64,000 nucleotides of DNA from Syntrophales bacterium (GTDB lineage Bacteria > Desulfobacterota > Syntrophia > Syntrophales > UBA5619), in contig JALNYO010000017.1 of the NCBI GenBank assembly GCA_023229765.1, positions 1 to 64,000 on the forward strand, written 5' to 3'. The notes beneath the pieces were generated by a model. It was not told where the DNA came from. It ran no database searches and saw only the letters and a program-made list of their open reading frames with translations. Every line of letters starts with the position of its first letter. The stretch's first letter is position 1. A program made the translations under genes and the position numbers. Below are positions 34,404 to 43,061 of this stretch, in pieces.

Positions 34404-36107
34404 ATGGAGAGAAGGAGTTTTAAGATTGAGGTTGGCAGTTTAAGAGCGGAAACACGGACAGTCGAGGCGAGTTTGTCAAGTGAATTTCCGGTGTTACGTC
34501 GTGAAGGTGAAGAAGTACTTTCACATAAACCGGGGGCGATTGACCTGAGCCGGGCACCTTTACCCCTTCTAAGGGCGCACGACAATTCCAGTCTGCCCGT
34601 GGGGGTTGTCGAGAATCTGAGCGTCGTCGGTGGCAAGTTGCGCGGCACCATCCGGCTTTCAGCGAACGAGGATGGGCTGTGGAAAGACATCCAAGACGGA
34701 ATCTTGAGGAACCTAAGCATTGGCTATCAGATTCTTGAACGGGTGAAAACCAAGGCCGGATTTATTGCAACTAAGTGGCTTCCCTATGAATGCAGCTTAG
34801 TGGCGGCACCCGCAGACAACACGGTCGGGATTAACCGATCAATTAACAATAATAAGGAGCGTAAGATCATGGACAAAAATGACGTATTGAAAAGTAAAAC
34901 GGCGGCAATTAGTGAATTGGCAGAGCTGGCCAAAAGCGGCGAAAATGCCGAGAGGATGGAAGAAGTCAAGGGTGAAATCCGCTCTTTTGACAGCCGTCTT
35001 GAAGCCTTTGAAATGGCCGATGCCGGGCGGAAGGATGTCAAGGGATTTGTCCCGGACGTTAAGAAGGTTGACAGGTCTATCATTGAAATGGGCGGTGGGC
35101 CTGTGGCTAACAGGTCGTTTGCTGGCATGTTCAACGGTGGCAAGCCTCTGGACGTTGATGAGGAAGCAATCCGGGCTTTCCGGGCGCAGATGGTTGAAGG
35201 GGTTTTTTCGTCCGGCGGCGCGAGTGTTCCAGAGCCCTTAGCAGCGGCATGGTTGGATAGTTCCCTGGAATCTGAAGTAATCCGACCTCGTGCGACCGTG
35301 TACTCTATGGAGAGCGCGACCCGTAAGGCAATCGGCTGGGATTGCAAAAATCAGACAGGTGGCTCTTTGTTTGGCGGTTTTTCCATGCAGATGCTGTCTG
35401 AGACAGGAACCGGCACCCCGCAAGTCGGCAAGTTGCGCGTGATCGAACTGGCGGCAAAGAAAGGCGGGATTTTTTGCGAAATTTCTAACGAATTGTCTGA
35501 GGATGGCATGGGGATTGACGCCCAGATCGACAATGCAATTCGCCTTTCTATCGGCTACGGCTTGGACAACCTGTTCATCAATGGCGTGGGCGCTTCAGAA
35601 CCCCTTGGCCTGCGTAATTCCCCGGCGAAGATCGTCGTGGCAGAGGAAACCGCGCAGGCTAACGACACCATCGTTTATCAGAACCTCGTGAATATGTACG
35701 CGAGGATGTACCCGGCAGGGCGGCAGAGAGCCGTCTGGATTGCCAACTCCGGTACCCTGACGCAGCTTATGGGCCTGACCATCGGGACCGCTTCGGCTTA
35801 TGTTCCGGTAATGACGGAATCGAACGGCCAATTTTATATCTTTGGTCGTCCCGTCCTGTTCAATTCTCATTCCCCGGTTCTGGGAGATGAGGATGACATC
35901 ATGTTTGTTGATCTGTCTCAATACACAATTGGCGTTCGTCGTGATCTGCGTATCGAGAAGAGCACAATCCCCGGATGGACTCAGGACTTGCTTTCCTATC
36001 GTGCCCTGATTCGTTTCGACGGCCTCTGCACCTGGAACACCTACCTGACCCCGAAAAACGGCAGCACCATGTCCTGCATCGTCGGCCTTGGCGAGCGTGA
36101 CACCTAA
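34404..36107 (+). CDS. HK97-type prohead protease fused to major capsid protein
   Basis: The 567-residue protein starts with an HK97 protease domain (about residues 1-150, ending LVAAPADNTVGINRS; LPLLRAHDN carries a likely catalytic His). A linker scaffold helix (about 155-215) leads into a full HK97-fold capsid protein (GGASVPEPLAAAWLDSS through NTYLTPKNGS). In most phages these are separate genes. AGGAGG precedes the ATG by six bases. Self-cleavage would release the capsid subunit during assembly. The portal gene lies downstream, not upstream as in most phages. Confidence 0.9.
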   Translation: MERRSFKIEVGSLRAETRTVEASLSSEFPVLRREGEEVLSHKPGAIDLSRAPLPLLRAHDNSSLPVGVVENLSVVGGKLRGTIRLSANEDGLWKDIQDGILRNLSIGYQILERVKTKAGFIATKWLPYECSLVAAPADNTVGINRSINNNKERKIMDKNDVLKSKTAAISELAELAKSGENAERMEEVKGEIRSFDSRLEAFEMADAGRKDVKGFVPDVKKVDRSIIEMGGGPVANRSFAGMFNGGKPLDVDEEAIRAFRAQMVEGVFSSGGASVPEPLAAAWLDSSLESEVIRPRATVYSMESATRKAIGWDCKNQTGGSLFGGFSMQMLSETGTGTPQVGKLRVIELAAKKGGIFCEISNELSEDGMGIDAQIDNAIRLSIGYGLDNLFINGVGASEPLGLRNSPAKIVVAEETAQANDTIVYQNLVNMYARMYPAGRQRAVWIANSGTLTQLMGLTIGTASAYVPVMTESNGQFYIFGRPVLFNSHSPVLGDEDDIMFVDLSQYTIGVRRDLRIEKSTIPGWTQDLLSYRALIRFDGLCTWNTYLTPKNGSTMSCIVGLGERDT

Positions 36108-36162
36108 CCAATTAACCCCTAACAGCCGGGAGCAATCCCGGCACCTATAAAGGAGAATTACA

Positions 36163-36645
36163 ATGAGATTATCTGAGACGATGAAAAAGGTGCCTTTGCT
36201 GGCTTCTGCGGACATTACCGCTGGCGTGGATTCTGATTCAATCAACATGAGCGATTATATCAATGCGTCGTTTGACGTCGTTTTTGGGCCTGGCTACACG
36301 GAAGTTGGCGGCACGGGCGGCGCGGTGGTGAAGCTCTATTCAGGCGTAACAGTCGGGGCCAAGACCACGGCCTTAACCTTTAATTATCGCTATACCGGCG
36401 GCGCTATCGGGGCGGCAAGCGCTGACATTTTATCGGATTTTGCAACGTCGGCAGCTTTGACCTGTGCGGCGGCTACCTATACTTCCCGGATGCTCACTAT
36501 CGAGATTGACGCGGCTGAAATGGCAAGTGGTCATTCATGGCTGACCCTGGAAATCGGGAATCAGGCGGGAGCGGGGGAAATGGTGATCGTAGCGCACCTG
36601 ACGCCGAAATATCAGAGTGCAGCGGAAGTCACCTGCTTGACGTAA
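36163..36645 (+). CDS. hypothetical virion-associated protein, 160 aa
   Basis: This 160-residue protein is rich in Gly, Ala, Ser and Thr and in predicted beta strands (VVFGPGYTEVGGTGGAVVKLYSGVTVG, MLTIEIDAAEM). It lacks long helices or membrane segments and looks like a beta-sandwich head or decoration protein. AAAGGAG precedes the ATG. Its position between capsid and portal supports a structural role. I do not recognise the family. Confidence 0.6.
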   Translation: MRLSETMKKVPLLASADITAGVDSDSINMSDYINASFDVVFGPGYTEVGGTGGAVVKLYSGVTVGAKTTALTFNYRYTGGAIGAASADILSDFATSAALTCAAATYTSRMLTIEIDAAEMASGHSWLTLEIGNQAGAGEMVIVAHLTPKYQSAAEVTCLT

Positions 36646-36696
36646 TTAAACCATGGGCGGGGTGAAATATCCCCGCCTACTTATGAGGATAATAAA

Positions 36697-37827
36697 ATGA
36701 AATTCTTTGATTCACTATTCAAAAAGAGAAGTTGGGCGAATCTTGACGCCTTCGAGGGCCGGGAAACGTCTTACGGCATACATATCAATGAGACCGTGGC
36801 GCTGGGCATTCCTGCCGTTTATGCTTGTATCAGGGTGCTTACTGAGGCCATTGCATCCCTGCCCCTTATCACTTATGAGCGCTTTGCTAACGGTGATAAA
36901 GACCGGGCTAAGGGCTTTTCCCTATACCACTTACTACACGACGAGCCGAACCCCTTGATGACTTCTTTCGAGCTTAGGGAGCTGCTTGTGGGGCACTTAT
37001 GCCTTAGAGGTAATGCTTATTGCTACATAGAGCGCGACGGTGGGGAAGTGGTGGCCTTGTGGCCTTTGCACCCGGATAAAGTGACAGTGGAAGTCTCAGG
37101 CCGGGAGCTTGTCTATAAACATCAAAATGATGGCGTGGAAAAAGTCTATCCCATGGCGGACATTCTTCATATCCGGGGGCTATCCGCTGACGGCATTATC
37201 GGCTTTTCACCTCTGACATTGCTTAGGGATACTTTCGGCTATAGCAAGGCCGTTCAAGAATATTCATCAAGTTACTTTCGCAACGATGCGAGCCCCGGTG
37301 GGATTCTAACGACAGCGCAGACATTGGGCGTAGAGAATCAGGCAAATTTAAGAAACGCATGGTCAACAGGGCATGAAGGCAAGGGCAAGCATCACCGGGT
37401 TGCGATTTTGGGCAATGACCTGAAATGGCAATCAATAGGCGTATCCCCGCAGGATTCACAGTTGATCGAATCTCAGAAATTTTCAGTGGTAGAGATTGCA
37501 AGGATTTTCCGTATCCCATTGAATTTAATCATGGATTATGAAAGATCGACCTACGCGAATGTTCAGGAACAGAACCGCAGCTTTCTAACCCATACCCTTC
37601 AGCCGTGGCTTTCCCGGATAGAAGGAGCAATGACGAAATCCCTTTTAACGGAATCCGAGAAGGAAAAATACTTTATCGAGCATCTTACACAAGGCTTTCT
37701 CAGGGCCGACACTAAGATTCGCTATGAGTCTTACAAGGTGGCTATTGAGGCCGGTTTTCTGACGATTGACGAGGTGCGACAGCTTGAAAACATGAATGCA
37801 CTTCCTAAGCCAGAGGTGGCGCCATGA
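36697..37827 (+). CDS. HK97-family phage portal protein
   Basis: The 376-residue portal protein shows the family's N-terminal VPAVYACIRVLTEAIASLPL-like strand (here IPAVYACIRVLTEAIASLPL). It also shows LRGNAYCYIERDGGEVVALWPLHPDKV and a C-terminal helix with IARIFRIPLNLIMDYERSTYANVQEQNRSFL. It forms the vertex ring through which terminase pumps DNA. The gene follows the capsid block, and its stop overlaps the next small gene by four bases. Gene order differs from HK97, in which portal precedes protease and capsid. Confidence 0.92.
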   Translation: MKFFDSLFKKRSWANLDAFEGRETSYGIHINETVALGIPAVYACIRVLTEAIASLPLITYERFANGDKDRAKGFSLYHLLHDEPNPLMTSFELRELLVGHLCLRGNAYCYIERDGGEVVALWPLHPDKVTVEVSGRELVYKHQNDGVEKVYPMADILHIRGLSADGIIGFSPLTLLRDTFGYSKAVQEYSSSYFRNDASPGGILTTAQTLGVENQANLRNAWSTGHEGKGKHHRVAILGNDLKWQSIGVSPQDSQLIESQKFSVVEIARIFRIPLNLIMDYERSTYANVQEQNRSFLTHTLQPWLSRIEGAMTKSLLTESEKEKYFIEHLTQGFLRADTKIRYESYKVAIEAGFLTIDEVRQLENMNALPKPEVAP

Positions 37828-37985
37828 TTGACCAGAACGATCTTGATTACTGGGTTGGTGCGCTACAGCATACTACGATGACCAAGCGGGAGTTGGAGCG
37901 CTACCTTCGGGACGCGGGACTAACCCGGCAAATGTCAAAGATCATTGCTTCTAAATGTGGGCGGAAATACGCCGAAAGTGATTAG
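37824..37985 (+). CDS. 53-aa hypothetical protein coupled to portal
   Basis: This short frame (MIDQNDLDYWVGALQHTTMT, then a KRELERYLRDAGLTRQMSKII helix) overlaps the portal stop by four bases (ATGA). It is helical and charged. In this position tail-bearing phages usually encode a head-tail connector, but the sequence is too short for me to assign it. Confidence 0.55.
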   Translation: MIDQNDLDYWVGALQHTTMTKRELERYLRDAGLTRQMSKIIASKCGRKYAESD

Positions 37986-37994
37986 GAGGATGAC

Positions 37995-38225
37995 ATGGAA
38001 ACCAGATCAGACAAAGGCGAGCCCCACGAATTCCACCCTGAAGGTTATTATGGGCTCTGGCTATCCGTGACGGTTGCGGCTGTTCACGCTATCCGTCGCA
38101 ATCGCAAAGGGAAGGAGTTAGCGATGGCTTTTATCCAAGACCCTAATAACGCTTTTTTTGAGATGGTGGCCGAAAAATTAAACCTGAACCCCGAAAGGCT
38201 TAGAAACAAAATCTTAATGAGGTGA
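37995..38225 (+). CDS. hypothetical protein, 76 aa
   Basis: This 76-residue protein has AGGAGG five bases before its ATG, so it is probably real. It has a mildly hydrophobic middle (GLWLSVTVAAVHAIRR), a conserved-looking C-terminal helix (NAFFEMVAEKLNLNPERLRNKIL), and no confident membrane helix. It lies in the late-gene block. No family is recognised. Confidence 0.5.
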   Translation: METRSDKGEPHEFHPEGYYGLWLSVTVAAVHAIRRNRKGKELAMAFIQDPNNAFFEMVAEKLNLNPERLRNKILMR

Positions 38226-38229
38226 CGAA

Positions 38230-39078
38230 ATGGATTGTAATTCCTGTCAAGATCGTTCAGAATGTAAAACTCTATGCAAGGATATCAGTAAAAAGGTTGG
38301 GGCCGGGATTCGGATGATGCATAGAAAGTTTGACGACCATATTGTTTTATTCCCGCTTTACAACCAAGTACGTTTTTCGGAAATTGCAGATCATAGAGTT
38401 GATGAATTTTCTGATGCCGACACCGTTCCCTGGTCAAGTGGCGATTGTCGGTTGCGAAAAACTTCAGTTTTTATTGAGCACTTTTTTAATAAAACCCCAA
38501 TTTCTGAACTGGCTGAGCGCTTTAAAGTTGATGATGAAGCTATAAAATCTGCATACAAAAACGCAAGAAATCAGATAAGCAAACTTATTGAGGCGCTGGA
38601 CGCAAGGAAAACGGGTGCCCAAATATCACGGATAGAGAGGTTCACGAAAGACCAAAAATACTTCATGCTGGTTCACGTCTTCGGCTTTTCAATGAAGGAA
38701 GTCGCGGAAATGTTTAGTTGTGATCACGGCATAGTCGAGTTGGTGGTGGGCCGGATGGCAAGAAAATACGGTAAACTCTTTGCTGAACAGGCCAAAAAAG
38801 ACGACACGACAATTACAGACCCGCCAATGAGCGACAAGCTTACTAATGCTGAGATAGTTAGAAGTGTTGATGCCTATTTCCAACAGGGACTTTCGAAAAA
38901 TCAAGCATTCATTCGGATTGCCGAAAGGTTGTCTGCATTGCAAGGGCGGCACACAGCGGAGCTTTCAATAAAGCAAAGATATTACACGGCGATGGCGGCG
39001 CGCAAAAAGAAAGAGCCGGTGAAATCGAGCTATGAGGGAAAAACGTTACAAGAAATAAAAGAGATGAGGAAATTCTAA
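38230..39078 (+). CDS. putative sigma-like or HTH regulator of the satellite
   Basis: This 282-residue protein has an N-terminal Cys cluster (CNSCQDRSECKTLC) and two helix-turn-helix-like segments resembling sigma region 4 (ISELAERFKVDDEAIKSAYKNARNQI and MLVHVFGFSMKEVAEMFSCDHGIVELVVGRM), followed by a basic tail. It is the last gene before the right att site. A role in switching late transcription is inferred from these motifs and from position; I cannot name the family. Confidence 0.5.
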   Translation: MDCNSCQDRSECKTLCKDISKKVGAGIRMMHRKFDDHIVLFPLYNQVRFSEIADHRVDEFSDADTVPWSSGDCRLRKTSVFIEHFFNKTPISELAERFKVDDEAIKSAYKNARNQISKLIEALDARKTGAQISRIERFTKDQKYFMLVHVFGFSMKEVAEMFSCDHGIVELVVGRMARKYGKLFAEQAKKDDTTITDPPMSDKLTNAEIVRSVDAYFQQGLSKNQAFIRIAERLSALQGRHTAELSIKQRYYTAMAARKKKEPVKSSYEGKTLQEIKEMRKF

Positions 39079-39219
39079 AACACCGGGGCGGGTGTGAAAG
39101 CCCCCCCAAAATATATTTAATAATAATTATTATTTACGGAGTTTTGTTTAGGAACGTTATAGGGATATTGCAAAGGGTAACATTTTAAAACTGATTATAT
39201 TCAAATAGATGCGTGCCTT

Positions 39220-39244
39220 TTCAATCCCAGTACCGCCTACCAAT
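39220..39244 (+). other. att site, right end of satellite (attR1)
   Basis: This is an exact 25-base repeat of the tRNA-Val 3' end at 28319. It is followed by a short strong terminator, as is usual downstream of a tRNA gene, so it also marks the point where the second island begins. Confidence 0.9.
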
Positions 39245-39250
39245 AAAATC

Positions 39251-39280
39251 AAGGGGTTACGGCATAAGCCGTAACCCCTT
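39251..39280 (+). terminator. intrinsic hairpin after att site
   Basis: AAGGGGTTACGGC pairs with GCCGTAACCCCTT (13 base pairs, four-base loop). It is probably the original terminator that followed tRNA-Val before integration. The 39079-39219 stretch before it is AT-rich and holds no gene I can support. Confidence 0.75.
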
Positions 39281-39401
39281 CATCGTTTGAGGGTGTACCG
39301 TTTGGGTGTGCTTTTGAAAATTTTCCTTCAGTCGATGTCCCATTTTATTCGCTCTTCATTTTTTTTTGGAAGACGCATGCTCCTGCTGTTCAAAAAACCT
39401 A

Positions 39402-39438
39402 TTGACTATTTCAATTAAACGTTTTAAATATGCGTTAA
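39402..39438 (+). promoter_or_regulatory. promoter and inverted repeat ahead of tetR/efflux operon
   Basis: TTGACT and TAAATA are separated by 17 bases, a good sigma-70 promoter. An imperfect inverted repeat TTAAACG / CGTTAA overlaps the -10 region, where a TetR repressor would block transcription. Confidence 0.65.
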
Positions 39439-39460
39439 AGGTCATCTATAGGAGGCAACG

Positions 39461-40156
39461 ATGAAGATCCCGAGAGAGGATACGGCAAGAACCCGTGGCA
39501 AACTGCTGGCGGCAGCGGGCGATATTTTTGCGGAGAAGGGTTTCCGGGAAACGACGATTGCAGAAATCTGCCTGAAGGCCGGGACCAACGTCGCCGCCGT
39601 CAATTACCACTTCGGCAGCAAGGAGGCCCTGTACAGCGAGGCCTGGCGGCAGGCCTTTGCCCAATCCATAGAGGCCCATCCCCCGGACGGCGGCGTGGCC
39701 GCCGATGCACCGCCGGAAGAGCGCCTGCGGGGGCAGGTCACGGCCCTGTTCCATCGGATTACAGACCCGAACAACCGGGAGTTCCGGTTCATGCAACGTG
39801 AGTTTTTCAACCCCACGGGCCTCTTGGAAGAGGTGACGCGGGAGGAGATCCGGCCCCTGCAGCAGCGGACCGAGCAGGTGGTCCGCGAGCTCCTCGGCCC
39901 GCAGATCGCCGAGCAGGTGGTGAAGTTCTGCGAAGTGGGGATCATCAGCCAGTGCATCAACCCGATGGTCATATGTAGCGGGCGAGCCCCGGGTAAGGAA
40001 AGCCCGGAGGGCCCGCAACGAATCGACGACATCGAGGCCTACGCCCGGCATGTCGTGGCTTTTTCCCTGGCCGGGATCTCCGCCGTTCGCGCGGCGGCCG
40101 AGGCGAATCGGGGCCGGGCCAAGGCGAAACCCCCCGGGAAAGGAAGCCGTCCATGA
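39461..40156 (+). CDS. TetR-family repressor (CerR-type C-terminal domain)
   Basis: This 231-residue protein has an N-terminal TetR helix-turn-helix (KLLAAAGDIFAEKGFRETTIAEICLKAGTNVAAVNYHFGSKEALY). Its helical C-terminal domain (HRITDPNNREFRFMQREFFNPTGLLEEV) resembles the CerR/DUF1956 group, which typically precedes efflux operons. AGGAGG lies seven bases before the ATG. The stop overlaps the upstream in-frame start of the outer-membrane gene by four bases. It is the expected autoregulator of this operon, acting at the inverted repeat over the promoter. Confidence 0.9.
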   Translation: MKIPREDTARTRGKLLAAAGDIFAEKGFRETTIAEICLKAGTNVAAVNYHFGSKEALYSEAWRQAFAQSIEAHPPDGGVAADAPPEERLRGQVTALFHRITDPNNREFRFMQREFFNPTGLLEEVTREEIRPLQQRTEQVVRELLGPQIAEQVVKFCEVGIISQCINPMVICSGRAPGKESPEGPQRIDDIEAYARHVVAFSLAGISAVRAAAEANRGRAKAKPPGKGSRP

Positions 40157-40215
40157 ACCGCCTGCCACTGAAGTTGTTATCAAGCAAAGAAATCTTTCGT
40201 CTAAAACTCGACAAA

Positions 40216-40288
40216 CTGTCATTCCTGCGAAAGCATGAATCCAGGCCTTGCAAGATTCTTTCGATTCCTGCTTTCGCGGGAATGACAA
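40216..40288. repeat. REP/MITE-like inverted repeat at the efflux gene start
   Basis: GTCATTCCTGCGAAAGCA and TGCTTTCGCGGGAATGAC are near-complementary ends of an element of about 70 bp, related to the GTCATTCCCG palindromes elsewhere in the window. It lies in frame inside the possible long N-terminus of the next gene, and its right end contributes the ATG. Confidence 0.7.
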
Positions 40289-41772
40289 AAAGGGAAGATT
40301 TCCAAAGCTCTCGCGTCATCCTTCCTTGGGCGATATCCCTGATCGTTTCGGCACTCGCGCTCCTGTTCCTGGCCGGATGCGCCACGGTGGGTCCGAATTA
40401 CGTCTCGCCCCGCACGACCTTGCCGACTGCCTGGAACACCCCGCTGCAAGGGGGGATCACGGTCTCGGCTGACCCCAAAGAACTCGCGGCCTGGTGGACG
40501 ACCCTCAACGACCCGGAACTCTCGCGGCTCATCGACCGCGCGGCGGCGGGCAACCTCGACCTGAAAAAGGCCGTTGCACGCGTTCGCGAGGCGCGCGCCC
40601 GCCGTGGCCTGAGCAAGACCGGTCTCTATCCCGCACTCGACGCCTCGGGCTCCGCCAGCCGGAGCCGTGGCAGCGGCGACATAGGCCCGACCGCGACCAC
40701 CGACCTCTTTTCCGCGGGCCTGGACGTCTCCTGGGAGATCGATCTTTTCGGCGGGGTCCGGCGTTCGGTGGAGGCGGCCGATGCGGACGTGCAGGCCGCC
40801 GGGGAAGACCTCCACGACACGCTCGTCTCGCTTTTGGCCGAGGTCGGCATCAATTACGTCGATCTGCGCACCGCCCAGGCCCGTCTTGCCGTGACCGAGA
40901 CCAGCCTGAAGAGCCTGGAGGAGACGCATAGCCTGGCGCAATGGCGCGCCCAAGCCGGCCTCGGCGACGAACTCGCGGTACAGCAGGCCCGCTACAACCT
41001 GGAGAGCGCCCGCAGCCAGATCCCGACCCTGTTGACCGCGATCGCGGAGGCCCAAAACCGTCTGGCGGTCCTCCTGGGCGAGGCGCCGGGTGCGGTGCAC
41101 GCGGAGCTTTCGAAGCCCGAACCGGTTCCGATCCTGCCCCCGGAGGTCGCAATCGGGGTGCCGGCGGACCTCCTCAGGCAGCGGCCCGACGTGCGCAAGA
41201 CCGAGCGGCAGCTCGCGGCGCAGACGGCGCGGATCGGCGTCGCCACGGCGGATCTCTACCCCAAACTCAAGCTGAGCGGCGCGATCGGTCTTCAGGCCCT
41301 TGCCTTCGGCGGCCTTTTCAATGCGGCAAACGCCACCTCCAGCGGCTCTTCCGGCCTCACCTGGCGGGTCTTCGACGCCGGCGCGATCCGGAAGAACATC
41401 GAGATCCAGTCCGCCCTGCAGGAGCAGTCACTCATCGCCTACGAGTCTGCCGTGCTCGGGGCCCAGGAGGAGGCGGAAAACGCGATCATGGCCTATGCCC
41501 AGGAACAGCGGCGCCGGCAGTCGCTCGCCTGGGCCACCCGGTCCGCCCAGGCGGCGGCCGAGCTCGCCGGGATCAAGTACCGCGCGGGGCTGATCGATTT
41601 TACCGCGGTGCTCGAGGCCGAGCGGTCGCTCCTTGGCTTCCGGGATCAGCTCGCCCAGAGCGACGGGGCCATCGTCACGAACATGGTCAGACTCTACAAG
41701 GCCCTGGGCGGTGGGTGGACCGTGCTCACACCGGCTGAAAGGGAAACGTCCACAAACGGAGCAAAATCATGA
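40282..41772 (+). CDS. outer-membrane efflux lipoprotein (TolC/NodT family)
   Basis: The 496-residue form starts MTKREDFQ, then has a signal helix and lipobox LFLAGC, so the mature protein begins with a lipidated Cys. TVGPNYVSPRTTLPTAWN is the conserved NodT start. The two TolC-like helical repeats follow (FDAGAIRKNIEIQSALQEQS is the second-repeat signature). A frame open from 40153, overlapping the tetR stop, would add 43 residues through the inverted repeat, so the start is uncertain. It forms the outer channel for the downstream adaptor and ABC transporter. GC content is high. Confidence 0.88.
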   Translation: MTKREDFQSSRVILPWAISLIVSALALLFLAGCATVGPNYVSPRTTLPTAWNTPLQGGITVSADPKELAAWWTTLNDPELSRLIDRAAAGNLDLKKAVARVREARARRGLSKTGLYPALDASGSASRSRGSGDIGPTATTDLFSAGLDVSWEIDLFGGVRRSVEAADADVQAAGEDLHDTLVSLLAEVGINYVDLRTAQARLAVTETSLKSLEETHSLAQWRAQAGLGDELAVQQARYNLESARSQIPTLLTAIAEAQNRLAVLLGEAPGAVHAELSKPEPVPILPPEVAIGVPADLLRQRPDVRKTERQLAAQTARIGVATADLYPKLKLSGAIGLQALAFGGLFNAANATSSGSSGLTWRVFDAGAIRKNIEIQSALQEQSLIAYESAVLGAQEEAENAIMAYAQEQRRRQSLAWATRSAQAAAELAGIKYRAGLIDFTAVLEAERSLLGFRDQLAQSDGAIVTNMVRLYKALGGGWTVLTPAERETSTNGAKS

Positions 41773-43061
41773 CCGAACAAAACAATGAAAAGGGGATCGC
41801 CGAAACCCTGGAAATCGGCAAGGAAGGCCGGCCGGTCCGGAGATTGGGGCGCTGGGCGGCCGTCGTCCTCGCCCTGGTAATCGCGGCCGGGGCGGCCTGG
41901 TATTTTCTGAAACCCGATCCGAAGGCGGCGACGACACAATACAAGACCGAGCATGTCAAACGGGGTGACCTTACGGTGATCGTCACCGCCACCGGCACCC
42001 TGAAGCCGACCAACTCCGTGGATGTGGGGAGCGAGCTGTCCGGGATCGTCAGGAGCGTGGAGGCGGACTACAACAGCCGCGTCAAGGTCGGGCAGATCCT
42101 GGCGCGCATCGACACCTCGAAGCTGGAGGCGACGATCACCCAGTCCCAGGCGGCGCTTGAATCGGCCCAGGCCAAGGTTCTGCAAACCAAGGCCACGGTC
42201 ACGGAGACCAGGGCAAAGCTGGCCCAGCTCAAAAACGCCCGCGAGATCAGCGCAGGCAGGCTCTCCTCGCAGGCCGAGGTCGATGCGGCGGAGGCGGCCT
42301 TCGCCCGCGCCCAGGCCGACACCGCCAGCGCCACAGCGGTGGTCTCTCAGGCCCGGGCCGTCCTCGATGCGAACGAAACGGACCTCGCCAAGGCGGTGAT
42401 CCGCTCGCCGATAAACGGCATCGTCCTGAACCGCAGCATCGAACCCGGGCAGACCGTGGCCGCTGCCTTCACCGCCCCGGTGCTCTTCAGCCTGGCCGAA
42501 GACCTGACCAGGATGGACCTGCACGTGAACGTCGACGAGGCCGATATCGGCAAGATCAAGGAGGGGCAGAAGGCGACCTTCACCGTGGCCGCCTACCCGA
42601 ACCGCACCTTCACGGCGCAGATCACCCAGGCCCGCTACGGCTCCTCCACGACCTCGGGCGTCGTGACCTACGAAACGATCCTCAAGGTGGCCAACCCCGA
42701 CCTCGCCCTGCGGCCCGGGATGACAGCCACTGCGGACATCACGGTCCGGGAGCTCAAGGGCGCCATCCTGGTCCCAGGCGCGGCGCTCCGTTTCACCCCG
42801 CCCGTGGTACAGGTGGAACAGAAGACCTCCCGCGGCCTGTTCTTCTCGCTCTTCCCGCGGCCAGCCGGCCAGGCGCAGAAGAGCGACGAGATCGGCGCCG
42901 GCAAGGGGAAGCAGCGGGTCTGGGGCCTCAAGGATGAGAAGCCCATCGCCGTTGCCATCACGACCGGCTGGGCCAACGGCAGCCTGACCGAGGTCACCTC
43001 CGGCAACCTGGCAGTCGGCACGCCTCTGATCGTCGACATCCTGGCGGGGGCAACGAAGTGA
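41769..43061 (+). CDS. efflux periplasmic adaptor (MacA-like)
   Basis: This 430-residue membrane-fusion protein has one N-terminal membrane anchor (about residues 28-48) and a lipoyl-like half motif (VDVGSELSGIVRSVEADYNSRVKVGQILARID). A long coiled-coil hairpin (about 105-210) is followed by the second lipoyl half (PINGIVLNRSIEPGQTV) and a beta-barrel. It overlaps both neighbours by four bases. It bridges the ABC transporter to the outer-membrane channel. An insertion near residues 345-385 (SLFPRPAGQAQKSDE) is unusual. Confidence 0.9.
   Translation: MTEQNNEKGIAETLEIGKEGRPVRRLGRWAAVVLALVIAAGAAWYFLKPDPKAATTQYKTEHVKRGDLTVIVTATGTLKPTNSVDVGSELSGIVRSVEADYNSRVKVGQILARIDTSKLEATITQSQAALESAQAKVLQTKATVTETRAKLAQLKNAREISAGRLSSQAEVDAAEAAFARAQADTASATAVVSQARAVLDANETDLAKAVIRSPINGIVLNRSIEPGQTVAAAFTAPVLFSLAEDLTRMDLHVNVDEADIGKIKEGQKATFTVAAYPNRTFTAQITQARYGSSTTSGVVTYETILKVANPDLALRPGMTATADITVRELKGAILVPGAALRFTPPVVQVEQKTSRGLFFSLFPRPAGQAQKSDEIGAGKGKQRVWGLKDEKPIAVAITTGWANGSLTEVTSGNLAVGTPLIVDILAGATK

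Larger units (their letters stand above)
28319..39244. mobile_element. capsid-encoding phage satellite (cf-PICI-like), about 10.9 kb
   Basis: The segment is bounded by 25-bp att repeats and opens with an integrase reading away from tRNA-Val. It carries AlpA, a putative replication protein, HNH, TerS, TerL, a prohead protease-capsid fusion, a portal and several small genes. No tail, baseplate, holin, lysin or CI-type repressor is seen. This is the composition of capsid-forming phage-inducible islands, which build their own heads and borrow tails from a helper. A decayed prophage is the alternative, but every head gene is intact. Confidence 0.7.

Noticed and set aside
40219..41100. Long antisense and alternative-frame openings in the GC-rich efflux operon (40.2-44.9 kb)
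   Set aside because: High GC suppresses stop codons in all frames. These have Arg/Pro/Gly-biased composition, no binding sites and no recognisable domains.
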